Shown piece after piece: positions 28,031 to 38,078 of a stretch of 64,000 nucleotides of DNA. The notes beneath the pieces were generated by a model that was given only the letters and a program-made list of their open reading frames with translations, was not told the DNA's origin and ran no database searches. Source of the stretch: Hydrogenophaga taeniospiralis CCUG 15921 (GTDB lineage: Bacteria > Pseudomonadota > Gammaproteobacteria > Burkholderiales > Burkholderiaceae_C). How positions within the stretch are numbered: position 1 is the stretch's first letter; each line of letters opens with the position of its first letter. Location of the stretch: the NCBI RefSeq assembly GCF_001592305.1, contig NZ_BCWR01000020.1, positions 1-64,000 on the forward strand. The letters run 5' to 3'. The position numbers and the translations under genes were made by a program.

Positions 28031-31000
28031 TCAAGCCTGAACGGTGTCGGTGCCCTGGCCGTCGAGCCAGTCGATCTTGCGCATCTTGCGCACGATGACG
28101 AACTCGTCGCGGTTGGTGCCGATGGTTCCGTAGTAGTTGAAGCCGTAGCTGAACTGCGCGTAGCCGCCGATCATGTGGGTGGGCTTGGTGACGATGCGGG
28201 TGACCGAGTTGTGGATGCCGCCGCGCGTGCCGGTGATCTCCGAGCCGGGGGTGTTGATGATCTTTTCCTGGGCGTGGTACATGAGCACCATGCCGGGGTT
28301 CACACGCTGGCTCACCACCGCGCGCGCCGCGATGGCGCCGTTGGCGTTGAAGAGTTCCACCCAGTCGTTGTCCTCGATGCCGGCGCCCTTGGCGTCGTCT
28401 TCGCTCAGCCAGATCACCGGGCCGCCCCGGTTCAGCGTAAGCATCATCAGGTTGTCGGTGTAGGTCGAGTGGATGCCCCACTTCTGGTGCGGCGTGATGA
28501 AGTTGAGCGAGATCTCCTTGTTGCCGTTGGGCTTGCGGTCGATCATGTCGCCCACCGTCTTCAGGTCCACCGGCGGGCGGTAGCTGGTGAGGCCTTCACC
28601 GAAGGCGATCATCCAGGGGTGGTCCAGGTAGAAGTGCTGGCGGCCGGTGAGGGTGCGCCATGGGATCAGTTCGTGCACGTTGGTGTAGCCGGCGTTGTAG
28701 GACACCTTCTCGGATTCGAGGCCGGACCAGGTCGGGCTGGAGATGATCTTGCGCGGCTGGGCCTGGATGTCGCGGAAGCGGATCTTCTCGTCTTCGCGGT
28801 GCAGCGCCAGGTGGGCGTGCTCGCGGCCGGTGATCTTGCTGAGCGCTTCCCAGGCCTTCACCGCCACGTGGCCGTTGGTCTCGGGCGCGAGCTGCAGCAC
28901 CACCTCGCAGGCGTCGATGTCGCTCTCGATGCGGGCCATGCCCTGGGTCACACCCTCGGCCTTCACGGTGCCGTTGAGTTCCTTGAGCTGGGCCACCTCG
29001 GTGTCGGTGTTCCAGCCGATGCCCTTGCCGCCGTTGCCCACTTTTTCCATCAGCGGGCCCAGGGCCGTGAAACGCTTGTAGGTGTTGGGGTAGTCGCGCA
29101 CCACCACCTGGATCTGCGGCGCGGTCTTGCCGGGGATCAGCTCGCACTCGCCCTTGCTCCACTCTTTCACGTCAAACGGCTGGGCCAGTTCGGCGGGGGT
29201 GTCGTGCATCAACGGCGTGAGCACCACCTCGCGCTCCACGCCCAGGTGGCCGACGCAAACCTCGCTGTAGGCCTTGGCGAAACCCTTGTAGATCTCCCAG
29301 TCGCTCTTGCTCTGCCAGGCCGGGTCCACCGCGGTGGACAACGGGTGGATGAAGGGGTGCATGTCGCTGGTGTTGAGGTCGTTCTTCTCGTACCAGGTGG
29401 CCGTGGGCAGCACGATGTCGGAATACAGACAGGTGGTGCTCATGCGGAAGTCCAGCGTGACCAGCAGGTCCAGCTTGCCTTCGGGCGCCTTGTCGTGCCA
29501 CTTCACCTCTTTGGGTTTGGCCTCGTCGGCGCCCAGGTCCTTGCCCTGCACACCGTGGGTGGTGCCCAGCAGGTGCTTCAGGAAATACTCGTGGCCCTTG
29601 CCGCTGGAGCCCAGCAGGTTGGAACGCCAGACGAACAGGTTGCGCGGCCAGTTCAGCGGGTTGTCCGGGTCTTCGCAGCTCATCTTGAGCGTGCCGTCCT
29701 TCAGGCCCTGGACGGCGTAGTCCTTGGGGTCCATGCCGGCGGCGGTGGCGTCACGCACCACCTGCATCGGGTTGGTCTGCAGTTGCGGCGCGCTGGGCAG
29801 CCAGCCCATGCGCTCGGCGCGCACGTTGTAGTCGATCAGGCTGCCGCCGAACTTGGCCTTGTCGGCCAGCGGTGAGAGGATTTCTTCCACGCCCAGCTTC
29901 TCGTAGCGCCACTGGTCGGTGTGGGCGTAGAAGAAGCTGGTGCTGTTCATCTGGCGCGGCGGGCGCACCCAGTCCAGCGCGAAGGCCAGCGCGGTCCAGC
30001 CGGTCTGCGGGCGCAGTTTTTCCTGGCCCACGTAGTGCGCCCAGCCGCCGCCGCTCTGGCCGATGCAGCCGCACATCATCAGCATGTTGATGATGCCGCG
30101 GTAGTTCATGTCGCTGTGGTACCAGTGGTTCATGGCCGCGCCGATGATGACCATGGACTTGCCCCGGGTCTTGTCGGCGTTGTCGGCGAACTGGCGCGCC
30201 ACGGCGATCACCTGGTCGCGCTTCACGCCGGTGATCTTTTCCTGCCAGGCGGGCGTGTAGGGGGTGTCGTCGTCGTAGCTGGTGGCGGCGTTTTCACCCG
30301 CGATGCCGCGCGCGACGCCGTAGTTGGCCACCGTGAGGTCGAACACGGTGGCGACCAGTGCGTAGCGCTCTTCACCGGCCTTGCCGAGCTTGACGCGGCG
30401 CACCGGCACCTTGCGAACCAGCACGTCGTCCACCGCGCCGGCCTGCTTGTTGGCGCTGAAGTTGGGGGTGTCGATGCCGCCGAAATACGGGAAGCCGACC
30501 TCGCCCACCTGGTAGTCGGGCTGTGCGCCCTCCATCAGGCTGAGCTTGAGCTGCACGGTCTCGCCGTTGCGCGCTTCGCGGTTCTCCAGGTTCCACTGGC
30601 CGGCGTCTTCGGTGCCCTCGGCGCCCCAGCGGAAACCGATGGAGCCGTTGGGCAGCACGATCTTGTCGTGTTCGTCGAGGGCGACCGTCTTCCACTCGGG
30701 GTTGTGGTCCTGCCCGAGCTTGCCGTTGAAGTCGCTGGCGCGCAGGTAGCGCCCCGGCACCAGCACCGTGCGGCCGTCGGGCAGGGTGCGCTCTTCGAGC
30801 TGCACCAGGTTGGGCATGTCGGTGTAGCGGCGCACGTAGTCGTCGAAATACGCGCTGCGCTTCTCGAAATAGAACTCCTTGAGGATCACGTGGCCCATGG
30901 CCATGGCCACGGCTGCGTCGGTGCCCTGCTTGGGATGCATCCAGAGGTCGCAGAGCTTGCTGATCTCGGCGTAGTCGGGCGTGATCGCCACCGTCTTGGC

Positions 31001-31825
31001 GCCCTTGTAGCGCACCTCGGTGAAGAAGTGGGCGTCGGGCGTGCGGGTCTGGGGCACGTTGGAGCCCCAGGCGATGATGAAGGTGGAGTTGTACCAGTCG
31101 GCCGACTCGGGCACGTCGGTCTGCTCACCCCAGACCTGCGGGCTGGACGGGGGCAGATCGCAGTACCAGTCGTAGAAGCTCATACACACGCCGCCGATCA
31201 GCGACAGGTAGCGCGAGCCCGCGGCGTAGCTCACCATGGACATGGCGGGAATCGGCGAGAAGCCGAGCACGCGGTCGGGGCCGTACTTCTTGGCGGTGTA
31301 GACGTTGGCGCTGGCGATGAGCTGGTTCACCTCGTCCCAGGTGCTGCGCACGAAGCCGCCCAGGCCGCGCTGCTGCTGCCATTCACGGCGGGCTTCGTCG
31401 TTCTCCACGATGGCGGCCCAGGCGTCCACCGGGCTCTTGGCCACGGCCAGCGCGGCGCGCCAGTGCTTGAGCAGGCGCGCGCGGACCATGGGGTATTTCA
31501 CCCGGTTGGCCGAATACAGGTACCAGCTGTACGAAGCACCGCGGGCGCAGCCGCGTGGCTCGTGGTTGGGCAGGTCGGCGCGGGTGCGCGGGTAGTCGGT
31601 CTGCTGGGTTTCCCAGGTGACGATACCGCCCTTCACGTAGATCTTCCACGAGCAGGAGCCCGTGCAGTTCACGCCGTGGGTGGAGCGCACGATCTTGTCG
31701 TGCGCCCAGCGGTCGCGGTAGGCGTCTTCCCAGGTGCGGTCTTCGCCGGTGGTGACGCCATGGTCGCCCGAGAAGGCTTCCTTCGGGGCGGAAAAATGGC
31801 TCAGGCGGTCGAGAAAATGGCTCAT
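28031..31825 (-). CDS. narG: Respiratory nitrate reductase alpha subunit
   Basis: 1,264 residues, normal for NarG. The N-terminal HGVNCTGSC plus a later Cys gives the His/Cys ligands of the FS0 4Fe-4S cluster. DWYNSTFIIAWGSN carries the Asp ligand of the bis-MGD molybdenum site. It reduces nitrate to nitrite on the cytoplasmic face of the inner membrane. Confidence 0.98.
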   Translation of the reverse strand: MSHFLDRLSHFSAPKEAFSGDHGVTTGEDRTWEDAYRDRWAHDKIVRSTHGVNCTGSCSWKIYVKGGIVTWETQQTDYPRTRADLPNHEPRGCARGASYSWYLYSANRVKYPMVRARLLKHWRAALAVAKSPVDAWAAIVENDEARREWQQQRGLGGFVRSTWDEVNQLIASANVYTAKKYGPDRVLGFSPIPAMSMVSYAAGSRYLSLIGGVCMSFYDWYCDLPPSSPQVWGEQTDVPESADWYNSTFIIAWGSNVPQTRTPDAHFFTEVRYKGAKTVAITPDYAEISKLCDLWMHPKQGTDAAVAMAMGHVILKEFYFEKRSAYFDDYVRRYTDMPNLVQLEERTLPDGRTVLVPGRYLRASDFNGKLGQDHNPEWKTVALDEHDKIVLPNGSIGFRWGAEGTEDAGQWNLENREARNGETVQLKLSLMEGAQPDYQVGEVGFPYFGGIDTPNFSANKQAGAVDDVLVRKVPVRRVKLGKAGEERYALVATVFDLTVANYGVARGIAGENAATSYDDDTPYTPAWQEKITGVKRDQVIAVARQFADNADKTRGKSMVIIGAAMNHWYHSDMNYRGIINMLMMCGCIGQSGGGWAHYVGQEKLRPQTGWTALAFALDWVRPPRQMNSTSFFYAHTDQWRYEKLGVEEILSPLADKAKFGGSLIDYNVRAERMGWLPSAPQLQTNPMQVVRDATAAGMDPKDYAVQGLKDGTLKMSCEDPDNPLNWPRNLFVWRSNLLGSSGKGHEYFLKHLLGTTHGVQGKDLGADEAKPKEVKWHDKAPEGKLDLLVTLDFRMSTTCLYSDIVLPTATWYEKNDLNTSDMHPFIHPLSTAVDPAWQSKSDWEIYKGFAKAYSEVCVGHLGVEREVVLTPLMHDTPAELAQPFDVKEWSKGECELIPGKTAPQIQVVVRDYPNTYKRFTALGPLMEKVGNGGKGIGWNTDTEVAQLKELNGTVKAEGVTQGMARIESDIDACEVVLQLAPETNGHVAVKAWEALSKITGREHAHLALHREDEKIRFRDIQAQPRKIISSPTWSGLESEKVSYNAGYTNVHELIPWRTLTGRQHFYLDHPWMIAFGEGLTSYRPPVDLKTVGDMIDRKPNGNKEISLNFITPHQKWGIHSTYTDNLMMLTLNRGGPVIWLSEDDAKGAGIEDNDWVELFNANGAIAARAVVSQRVNPGMVLMYHAQEKIINTPGSEITGTRGGIHNSVTRIVTKPTHMIGGYAQFSYGFNYYGTIGTNRDEFVIVRKMRKIDWLDGQGTDTVQA

Positions 31826-31859
31826 GTGTGTCTCCGGAAAATGGGGGCTGTGCGCGCGA

Positions 31860-33521
31860 TCAGGGGTTCTTGATTTCCGCGCCAGCGCGCAGGTAGAACC
31901 ACCAGTTCAACACCAGGCAGACGGCGTAGAAGATGGCGAAGCCGTACATCGCGAACTGCGGCGTGCCGGCCTTGATCTGGGCGCCGATCACCACCGGGGC
32001 GATGAAGGCGCCGTAGGCGGCGACGGCCGAGGTCCAGCCCAGCACGGGGCCGGCCTGCTGGCGGTCGAAGATGACGCCGATGGTGCGGAAGGTCGAGCCG
32101 TTGCCGATGCCGCTGGCAACGAACAGCACAATGAACAGGCCGAGGAAGGCGGGGAAGTACTGCTCGGGCGCGGCCGAACCGTAGGCCATCATCATCACGT
32201 AGCCCACCGCACCCGAGGCGAACACCATCACGGCGGAGATGATCTGCGTGACGATGGATCCGCCCACCTTGTCAGAGATCCAGCCGCCCACCGGGCGCAC
32301 GGCGGCGCCGACGAAGGGGCCGATCCAAGCGTAGGTGAGGGCCGAGGGGGCGTTGGGGTTCTTCAGCGTGTGCGTCATCACGCCGGCCGCGTCGGCCACG
32401 TGCTGGAAGCCAAAGATCACGGTGATGGCCAGGGGCAGCACCATCGAGAAGCCGATGAAGGAGCCGAAGGTGACGATGTAGAGCGCCGTGAGCGACCAGG
32501 TGTGCTTGTTGCGGAAGATCGCGAACTGCTTGGCCACGTTCTCCTTCATCGGGCCGAACGCGGCCAGGCGCATGACCGCCACCGCCAGGATGATGTCCAG
32601 CGGAATGGCCACCCACATGTTGAGCAGGCCCAGGCCGGTGGGCGCCGGCAGGTAGAGCCAGAGGATGAAGATGGCCGGCACGAAGGCCAGGGTGTAGAGG
32701 TAGGTGACCTTGGTGAACGCGCCGATCGGGCTACCGGCCTCGGGCGAGACGGTCTTGAGGTTGTTCATGCCGAACCAGGCCAGGATCGACAGCGGCACGA
32801 GCGAGATCACCCAGGCAAAGCCGGCGTTCTGGATCCAGGTGGGCGTGCCGGCGACGATCTTGCCGAAGATCCAGCCGCTGTCTTTCACCAGCGTCATGGG
32901 CTCACCGCCGAAGGCGCCCAGCAGCGGCAGCGTCATCACCAGCGGGATGACGACCTGCATGGTGGTGACACCGAAGTTGCCCAGGCCCGCGTTCAGGCCC
33001 AGCGCCGTGCCCTGCAGCCGCTTCGGAAAGAAGGTGCTGATGTTGGACATGGACGATGCGAAATTGCCGCCGCCCACGCCGGACCACAGCGCCAGCAGCT
33101 GGAACACCCACAGCGGCCACTCGGGGTGCTGCAGCGCCACGCCGGTGCCGATGGCCGGGGCCAGCAACATGGCGGTGGTGAGGAAGATGGTGTTGCGGCC
33201 ACCGGCCAGGCGCACCAGGAAGGAGGCCGGGATGCGCATGGTGGCGCCGGAGATGCCGGAGATGGCGGTGAGCGTGAACAGCTCGGCCTGGGTGAAGGGG
33301 AAGCCCAGGTTGAGCATCTGCACGGTGATGATGCCCCACATGCCCCAGACCGCGAAGCCGCACAGCAGCGCGGGCACCGAGATCCAGAGGTTGCGGTAGG
33401 CGATTTTCTTGCCGGTGGATTCCCAGAAGCGCTCGTCTTCGGGGCGCCAGTCGGCGATGTCGGCACCCTGGCTGCTGGCTACAGCACCCGAGGCAGGCAG
33501 GGGGTTTGTTTTGGTGTTCAT
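31860..33521 (-). CDS. narK2: NarK2-type nitrate/nitrite transporter (MFS)
   Basis: 553 residues with twelve predicted membrane helices and an extra cytoplasmic N-terminus. The nitrate-signature glycine stretches are visible in GLNAGLGNFGVTTMQ and AWIGPFVGAAVRPVGGW. In paired narK1-narK2 loci one protein acts as nitrate/proton symporter and the other as nitrate/nitrite antiporter; this longer type is the NarK2-like member. It is 24 bases downstream of narK1. Confidence 0.93.
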   Translation of the reverse strand: MNTKTNPLPASGAVASSQGADIADWRPEDERFWESTGKKIAYRNLWISVPALLCGFAVWGMWGIITVQMLNLGFPFTQAELFTLTAISGISGATMRIPASFLVRLAGGRNTIFLTTAMLLAPAIGTGVALQHPEWPLWVFQLLALWSGVGGGNFASSMSNISTFFPKRLQGTALGLNAGLGNFGVTTMQVVIPLVMTLPLLGAFGGEPMTLVKDSGWIFGKIVAGTPTWIQNAGFAWVISLVPLSILAWFGMNNLKTVSPEAGSPIGAFTKVTYLYTLAFVPAIFILWLYLPAPTGLGLLNMWVAIPLDIILAVAVMRLAAFGPMKENVAKQFAIFRNKHTWSLTALYIVTFGSFIGFSMVLPLAITVIFGFQHVADAAGVMTHTLKNPNAPSALTYAWIGPFVGAAVRPVGGWISDKVGGSIVTQIISAVMVFASGAVGYVMMMAYGSAAPEQYFPAFLGLFIVLFVASGIGNGSTFRTIGVIFDRQQAGPVLGWTSAVAAYGAFIAPVVIGAQIKAGTPQFAMYGFAIFYAVCLVLNWWFYLRAGAEIKNP

Positions 33522-33545
33522 GGTGGGGCTCCTGACCGTGGGGGA

Positions 33546-34814
33546 TCAGTTCTGGAAGGAAAAGGATTTGGCTTCGGTGCCCATGACCTGGGTCTTGCGC
33601 ACCTCGGTCCAGTACATCCAGATCAGCGAGACCCAGACCACGCCGTACATCAGCATGAAGGCGCTGGAGCGGATGCCGGTGAGGTCCATCAGGGCGCCGA
33701 ACATGATGGGCAGCACGAAACCGCCCAGGCCGCCGGCCAGGCCGACGATGCCGCTGATGGCGCCGATGTTGGTGGGATAGTCGTCGCTGATGTACTTGAA
33801 GACGCTGGCCTTGCCAAAGGCCCAGGAGATGCCCAGGATGAACATCAGGCCGGTAAAGAGGTAGACGTTGAGGCCGATGTGGAAGGTCTTGGGGCCGTTG
33901 ACCGTCATCACGGTGAAGTCGGTCTGCGGGTAGCTCAGCAGGAACAGGCAGATCCAGCTCACCCACATCACCCACCAGGTGACCTTGTGGGCGCCGAACT
34001 TGTCCGACATCACGCCGCCGATGGCGCGCAGCACGCCCCCAGGCAGCGAGAAGCAGGCGGCCAGCAGCGCGGCCACGCGGATGTCCAGCCCGAACTCGCC
34101 CACGTAGTACTGCACCATCCACAGCGAGAGCGCCACGTAGCCGCCGAACACGATGCTGTAGTACTGGCAGTACTTGAGCACCTTGGGATCTTTCAGCGCC
34201 TTGAGCTGGTCGCTGAACTTCACGTTGCTTGGCACCAGGTGCGAGGGGTCGCTGTGGCTGAAGAGCCAGAACAGGATCACCGTGCCCAGCATGATGGCCG
34301 CGTAGACCTGCGGCACCATGGTCCAGCCGAAGGCCACCAGCAGCACCGGCGCGACGAACTTGTTGACCGCCGCGCCCGAGTTGCCCGCGCCGTACACGCC
34401 CATGGCCATGCCCTGGCGGTTCTTGGGGAACCAGCGCGCCACATAGGGCGTGCCGACCGAGAACGAGCCGCCGGCCAGGCCGACGAAGAGGCCGATGGTG
34501 AGGAAGTGCCAGTAGGCGGTGGCGTAGCCCATCATCCAGATCGCGGGCACGGTGAGCGCCATCAGGATCGCCATCACGATGCGGCCGCCGTAGCGGTCGG
34601 TCCAGATGCCCAGGGGTACGCGCACCAGCGAGCCGGTGAGCACCGGCGTGGCCATGAGCAGGCCGAACTGGGTGGAGTTGAGGTCGAGCGCTTTCTTGAT
34701 CGGGATGCCGATCACGCCGAACATCATCCAGACCATGAAGCACACGGTGAAGGCCAAGGTGCTGACGATCAGCACCGACCAGGCTTTTCTTTCGTTTCGA
34801 AGTTCAGAGGCCAT
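33546..34814 (-). CDS. narK1: NarK1-type nitrate transporter (MFS)
   Basis: 422 residues with twelve helices. GVYGAGNSGAAVNKF and GIVGLAGGLGGFVLP are the nitrate-signature regions. It is the first gene of the nar operon, 150 bases downstream of a perfect FNR-type site. GGAG lies 9 bases before the chosen ATG; an upstream in-frame GTG/ATG-like start has no such site. Confidence 0.94.
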   Translation of the reverse strand: MASELRNERKAWSVLIVSTLAFTVCFMVWMMFGVIGIPIKKALDLNSTQFGLLMATPVLTGSLVRVPLGIWTDRYGGRIVMAILMALTVPAIWMMGYATAYWHFLTIGLFVGLAGGSFSVGTPYVARWFPKNRQGMAMGVYGAGNSGAAVNKFVAPVLLVAFGWTMVPQVYAAIMLGTVILFWLFSHSDPSHLVPSNVKFSDQLKALKDPKVLKYCQYYSIVFGGYVALSLWMVQYYVGEFGLDIRVAALLAACFSLPGGVLRAIGGVMSDKFGAHKVTWWVMWVSWICLFLLSYPQTDFTVMTVNGPKTFHIGLNVYLFTGLMFILGISWAFGKASVFKYISDDYPTNIGAISGIVGLAGGLGGFVLPIMFGALMDLTGIRSSAFMLMYGVVWVSLIWMYWTEVRKTQVMGTEAKSFSFQN

Positions 34815-34963
34815 GTTCTTTCTCCAGAGACATGGCATGACTGTCATCGCTGTAGGGGTTTTCCGGTATCCACCGGTGGGACACCCGACCCGCGCCAGAC
34901 GGACTAGGGGAACACAGGCCCCATCGTCCGGAAGAACTACTCCCGTGCCTGAATCATCCGGGC

Positions 34964-34977
34964 TTGATACAGATCAA
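34964..34977 (-). promoter_or_regulatory. FNR/Anr-type binding site of the nar operon
   Basis: TTGATACAGATCAA is an exact TTGAT-N4-ATCAA site centred at 34970.5. A -10-like TAGTTC on the minus strand (34934-34939) lies where a class II FNR promoter centred at -41.5 would place it. It implies induction of narK1K2GHJI when oxygen is low. Confidence 0.85.
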
Positions 34978-35083
34978 CCCAGTCCGTGGCCGGCGGCGTA
35001 CACCGTCGCCTGCACGCGAGAGCTCACTGCGCGATGGATTGGTGCGAGCTTGGCCACGACGGACGTGCTGGCCATGTGGATGC

Positions 35084-36118
35084 CTATCGGTCGGCCAACG
35101 TCTCCATGGTGCGGGCCAGCAAGGCGTGGCGCTTGTATTCAATGGAGGTGTTATTGATACGCTGCCCATCGTCTGTTGCCCGTGGAAACGACAAACGCGC
35201 CTTGCGCTCCATCAACGTCTCGGGCGCGCCGGAGTCCGAGGTGCGCCCGACAACCTCGTGGCCCAGTTCCGGGCGCGCATCCAGCAGCGTGGAGAGGGAG
35301 TGCGCATGCTTGTAGAACGACGCTGGCAGCATGTGCGAGCCGTCAATGACCCCAGCGCCTTCTGGCAGCGTTGCCTTGGTGTGTGCCGGGTCGGCCAGGG
35401 GCTGCGCTTGCGCGAGTCGCTGATGCCAAAGGTCAAACGTGGCTTGCTCCTTGTGCATTTTGGACGCGTGGCTCATGCTGAACATGACGCAATCGGCGGG
35501 CGACTTCTGCGCTTCGGCGTCGATCACCGCAATGCGCGTGTCCTCCAGGCCCGGCGTGCTCTTGACCAAGCGGGCAAAATCATCGTGGCTGAGCAGGTGC
35601 GCCATGTGGCCCATCGTTGCCGGTTCGACAACGATCAGCGTGAGTGGCTTGTCCGGCTCTCGTCGGATATCGACGGCTGCGTGGTGCGGCCCACCAGGAC
35701 GGTTGTCAACGCGGAAAACGGCCCTCTGACGGCTCGGTCCCAAAGCGCGGGAAGCCAGTGACTCCACCAGACTGGCGGCGCTGGCGTGGTAGCTCAGGTG
35801 GAGATCGGGTTTGCGCAGGTTTTCGCTTTCCACGATGGCTTGGACGTTTGACACATCGGCTTGCAGCGTGGGCTTGCTGGGTTGGCGCAGCGCAGCGATG
35901 TCCGCTCGGACCAACTGCATCTCTGCGTCCAACGAAGCCAATTGGGGCGATGCACGGCGACGCTCCAGAGCGATGTGCGGACTCGACAGCGTGGGGCCGG
36001 TGCCACTGGCTGCACTCTGCCACGAGGGAGGCGGCTCAGCGGGTGCCGCCGCCACAGGAATGGTGAGCGACAACCCACCCATTCGCCGGCCCCTGGAAAC
36101 TCCGGTTGAACTTGGCAT
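35084..36118 (-). CDS. YopJ-family acetyltransferase effector 1
   Basis: 344 residues of the YopJ/AvrRxv (C55) family, T3SS effectors that acetylate host kinases and other proteins. The catalytic triad is readable: His146 in HHAAVDIR, Glu165 in LIVVEPA and Cys210 in AQKSPADCVMFS. Spacings of 19 and 45 match YopJ. LPASFYKHAHS and TSIEYKR near the C-terminus are further family marks. AAGGAG is 8 bases before the ATG at 36118, preferred over 36133. It follows the hrpX-like gene by 79 bases and has no PIP box of its own. Confidence 0.92.
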   Translation of the reverse strand: MPSSTGVSRGRRMGGLSLTIPVAAAPAEPPPSWQSAASGTGPTLSSPHIALERRRASPQLASLDAEMQLVRADIAALRQPSKPTLQADVSNVQAIVESENLRKPDLHLSYHASAASLVESLASRALGPSRQRAVFRVDNRPGGPHHAAVDIRREPDKPLTLIVVEPATMGHMAHLLSHDDFARLVKSTPGLEDTRIAVIDAEAQKSPADCVMFSMSHASKMHKEQATFDLWHQRLAQAQPLADPAHTKATLPEGAGVIDGSHMLPASFYKHAHSLSTLLDARPELGHEVVGRTSDSGAPETLMERKARLSFPRATDDGQRINNTSIEYKRHALLARTMETLADR

Positions 36119-36197
36119 GATGACTCCTTGCATGGAAATGTGGCTCACGGCCGTCGCCGCCGGATGCTGTGAGCCCGGCGTTCGCGGTCCGTTGAAG

Positions 36198-37679
36198 TCA
36201 GGGGTCGCAGGCTGCGCCGCCCTGACCTGCGGCCAGTCCACGCAGTGTTTGCGTGGGCGTTTGATCAAAACGCGAGCGATAGTTGTGCGCCAGCGTGGAC
36301 CGGTTCGTGACCCCCCAACGCGAGGCGACCTCCAGCACGGCAGCGCCGCCCCGCCGGTCCTGAAGATCCTGGTGGATGTTCTCCATGCGCCGGGTGCGAA
36401 TCAGCTCCGCGGGCGTGATGCCCAGGTGGGCTCGGAACGCCAGTTGCAGGGCCCGTTCCGTCACGTCGATGTGCGCGGCAACCTGGCGCACGGAGAGGCC
36501 TTCGTCGGCCAGGTGATCCAGAATGAACTGGTAGGCGCGACGGTAGCGCAGCGGCAGGCGCATCTTGACGGCATCGCCCGCGTCGGTCTGCTTGGCTTGC
36601 TGCAGGAACGTCGGTGTGCGGGTGACGGCGGCATAGCTGCGCAGGGCCTGGACAGCCTGTTGGGTGTGCAGACGGTACAGGCGCAAAGCGTCGATGTGGC
36701 GACCCTGTTGTTGGTGCAACTTGGCCAGGCAGTATTGCAGCTCCAGCGCATAGCGGCTGCGGCGCATCAGTGCTTCATTGAAGGTGAGGGGAGCCAACAA
36801 CTCAGAGGCCGCACGCGATGCGTCCCGGCCAATCAGCATCAGGGCCCCTTCAATGCGGGCATGTGTTTCGACTTCGGCCATGCGCCGTTCGCGCAACCAT
36901 GCCAGTGCGTCGCTCACGTGCGCGGCCGCTGCGGTGCCCACACATTCTTTTTCCAGCATGCGCCGCAGGTACCGCATCCGCATGGCCACCCAAGGCGACC
37001 ACGCCTGCACGTTGGTCGCCGCATCCCCGAGTTTCTGGTGCAAGGCCGAGGGGTCGAGCAGTTCCGCGGCGCCATCCTGGAACACGGTGCCCAGCGCATG
37101 GTCGTCCATGGATTCGCCCGCACGTTCGCTGTGCAACACGGAAAGCTCCAGGGCAAGGCAGTCCACCAGATGCGCGAAATGCTCGTTGGCCAAGGTGCTT
37201 GCCAATGCACGCGCCGCCTCCACCGATTTCAGTGCACTGCGGCAATCGCCTGCCCGGTGCATGGAGATGGATGCCGCGACCATGGCCTCCACGCGGGCTT
37301 CCACCGGGGCGCGTGCATCGTCGGCCACCGCCCCAAAGCACTCGAGAGCGCGGCCGGGGCGATTGAGGTGCAGCAACATGGCACCTTGGTCCATGGTGCC
37401 GTACCAGCGCACCATGGGCCTGGAGATGGCTTCGTAGCTTTTCAGTTGGCGCTGAAACAGCTCTTCGGCCTCTTCTTCTCTTCCACAAGCCAGCATCACC
37501 CGGCCCAACAACTGACCCAACGCAGCGCGTTGGGGGGCGGCTTCGGGGGTGCTCGGCAGTCGTTCGTAACGCTCACTGCCCATGCGCAGCACACTGGGAA
37601 TGTCGCCTTGAAGAACAAGCTGAGCAAGGTCGCGGTGCAACACGCTGGCTCTCAATGATGTCAGTGCAAGTACAAGCAT
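36198..37679 (-). CDS. hrpX: HrpX/HrpB-like AraC-family T3SS regulator
   Basis: 493 residues. The first about 380 residues are helical, TPR-like. The last about 105 hold an AraC DNA-binding domain (YRRAYQFILDHLADEGLSVR ... TERALQLAFRAHLGITPAEL). That is the layout of HrpB of Ralstonia and HrpX of Xanthomonas and Acidovorax, which bind PIP/hrpII boxes. The eight PIP boxes in this window support the call. GGAG lies shortly before the ATG at 37679; an in-frame ATG at 37727 lies within an upstream inverted repeat. Confidence 0.9.
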   Translation of the reverse strand: MLVLALTSLRASVLHRDLAQLVLQGDIPSVLRMGSERYERLPSTPEAAPQRAALGQLLGRVMLACGREEEAEELFQRQLKSYEAISRPMVRWYGTMDQGAMLLHLNRPGRALECFGAVADDARAPVEARVEAMVAASISMHRAGDCRSALKSVEAARALASTLANEHFAHLVDCLALELSVLHSERAGESMDDHALGTVFQDGAAELLDPSALHQKLGDAATNVQAWSPWVAMRMRYLRRMLEKECVGTAAAAHVSDALAWLRERRMAEVETHARIEGALMLIGRDASRAASELLAPLTFNEALMRRSRYALELQYCLAKLHQQQGRHIDALRLYRLHTQQAVQALRSYAAVTRTPTFLQQAKQTDAGDAVKMRLPLRYRRAYQFILDHLADEGLSVRQVAAHIDVTERALQLAFRAHLGITPAELIRTRRMENIHQDLQDRRGGAAVLEVASRWGVTNRSTLAHNYRSRFDQTPTQTLRGLAAGQGGAACDP

Positions 37680-38078
37680 GGGGGTCTCCAGAGGGGCTGT
37701 AGGCCGGGGTTGGCCTATGGAGTTCATCCTAGGTTTTAATCTTTCGTTTAGGATTCACGTCATCTCTGCGAAATGCTCACAAATTCTTAATTTGCTCCAG
37801 GCAGGTTGAGTGTTGTTGGCGCATGCCCGTGCCACAGGCACCGTCGCAAGACGGTCCCGTTGGGGGAAGCGGATGAGTGGGTACACGGACAGGCCTGGAT
37901 GACATGCCCGCCATCTGTCGTGGTGAACGGGTGCCGACCCGGGTCAGCTGGCCATCTGGCGGCACAGGACACGGCCGGTGAGGCCGCATGGGCGCTCCGG
38001 CCACGTCGCGGCTTGTCGCGTCCGTGGCCTTGGGCCTGGGTGTTGCCGCGCACGCCCCGCGCGGCTGGGGCAGCGCCA
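37680..38078. other. Intergenic region upstream of hrpX
   Basis: 399 bases. No gene was recognised. An inverted repeat ATCCTA (37726-37731) / TAGGAT (37749-37754) lies 47 bases before the hrpX start in an AT-rich patch, a candidate site for an upstream regulator such as HrpG. No PIP box was found here. Confidence 0.45.

Noticed and set aside
29921..31873. 650-codon open frame opposite narG
   Set aside because: Antisense shadow with no domain; narG is intact.
31734..34907. 1,057-codon open frame on the plus strand opposite narK1/narK2
   Set aside because: His/Gly/Arg-rich composition typical of antisense frames in high-GC DNA; the minus strand encodes two clear transporters.
36119..36197. 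PIP box for YopJ-family effector 1
   Set aside because: No TTCG pair with a 16-base gap on the minus strand; read-through from hrpX is more likely.
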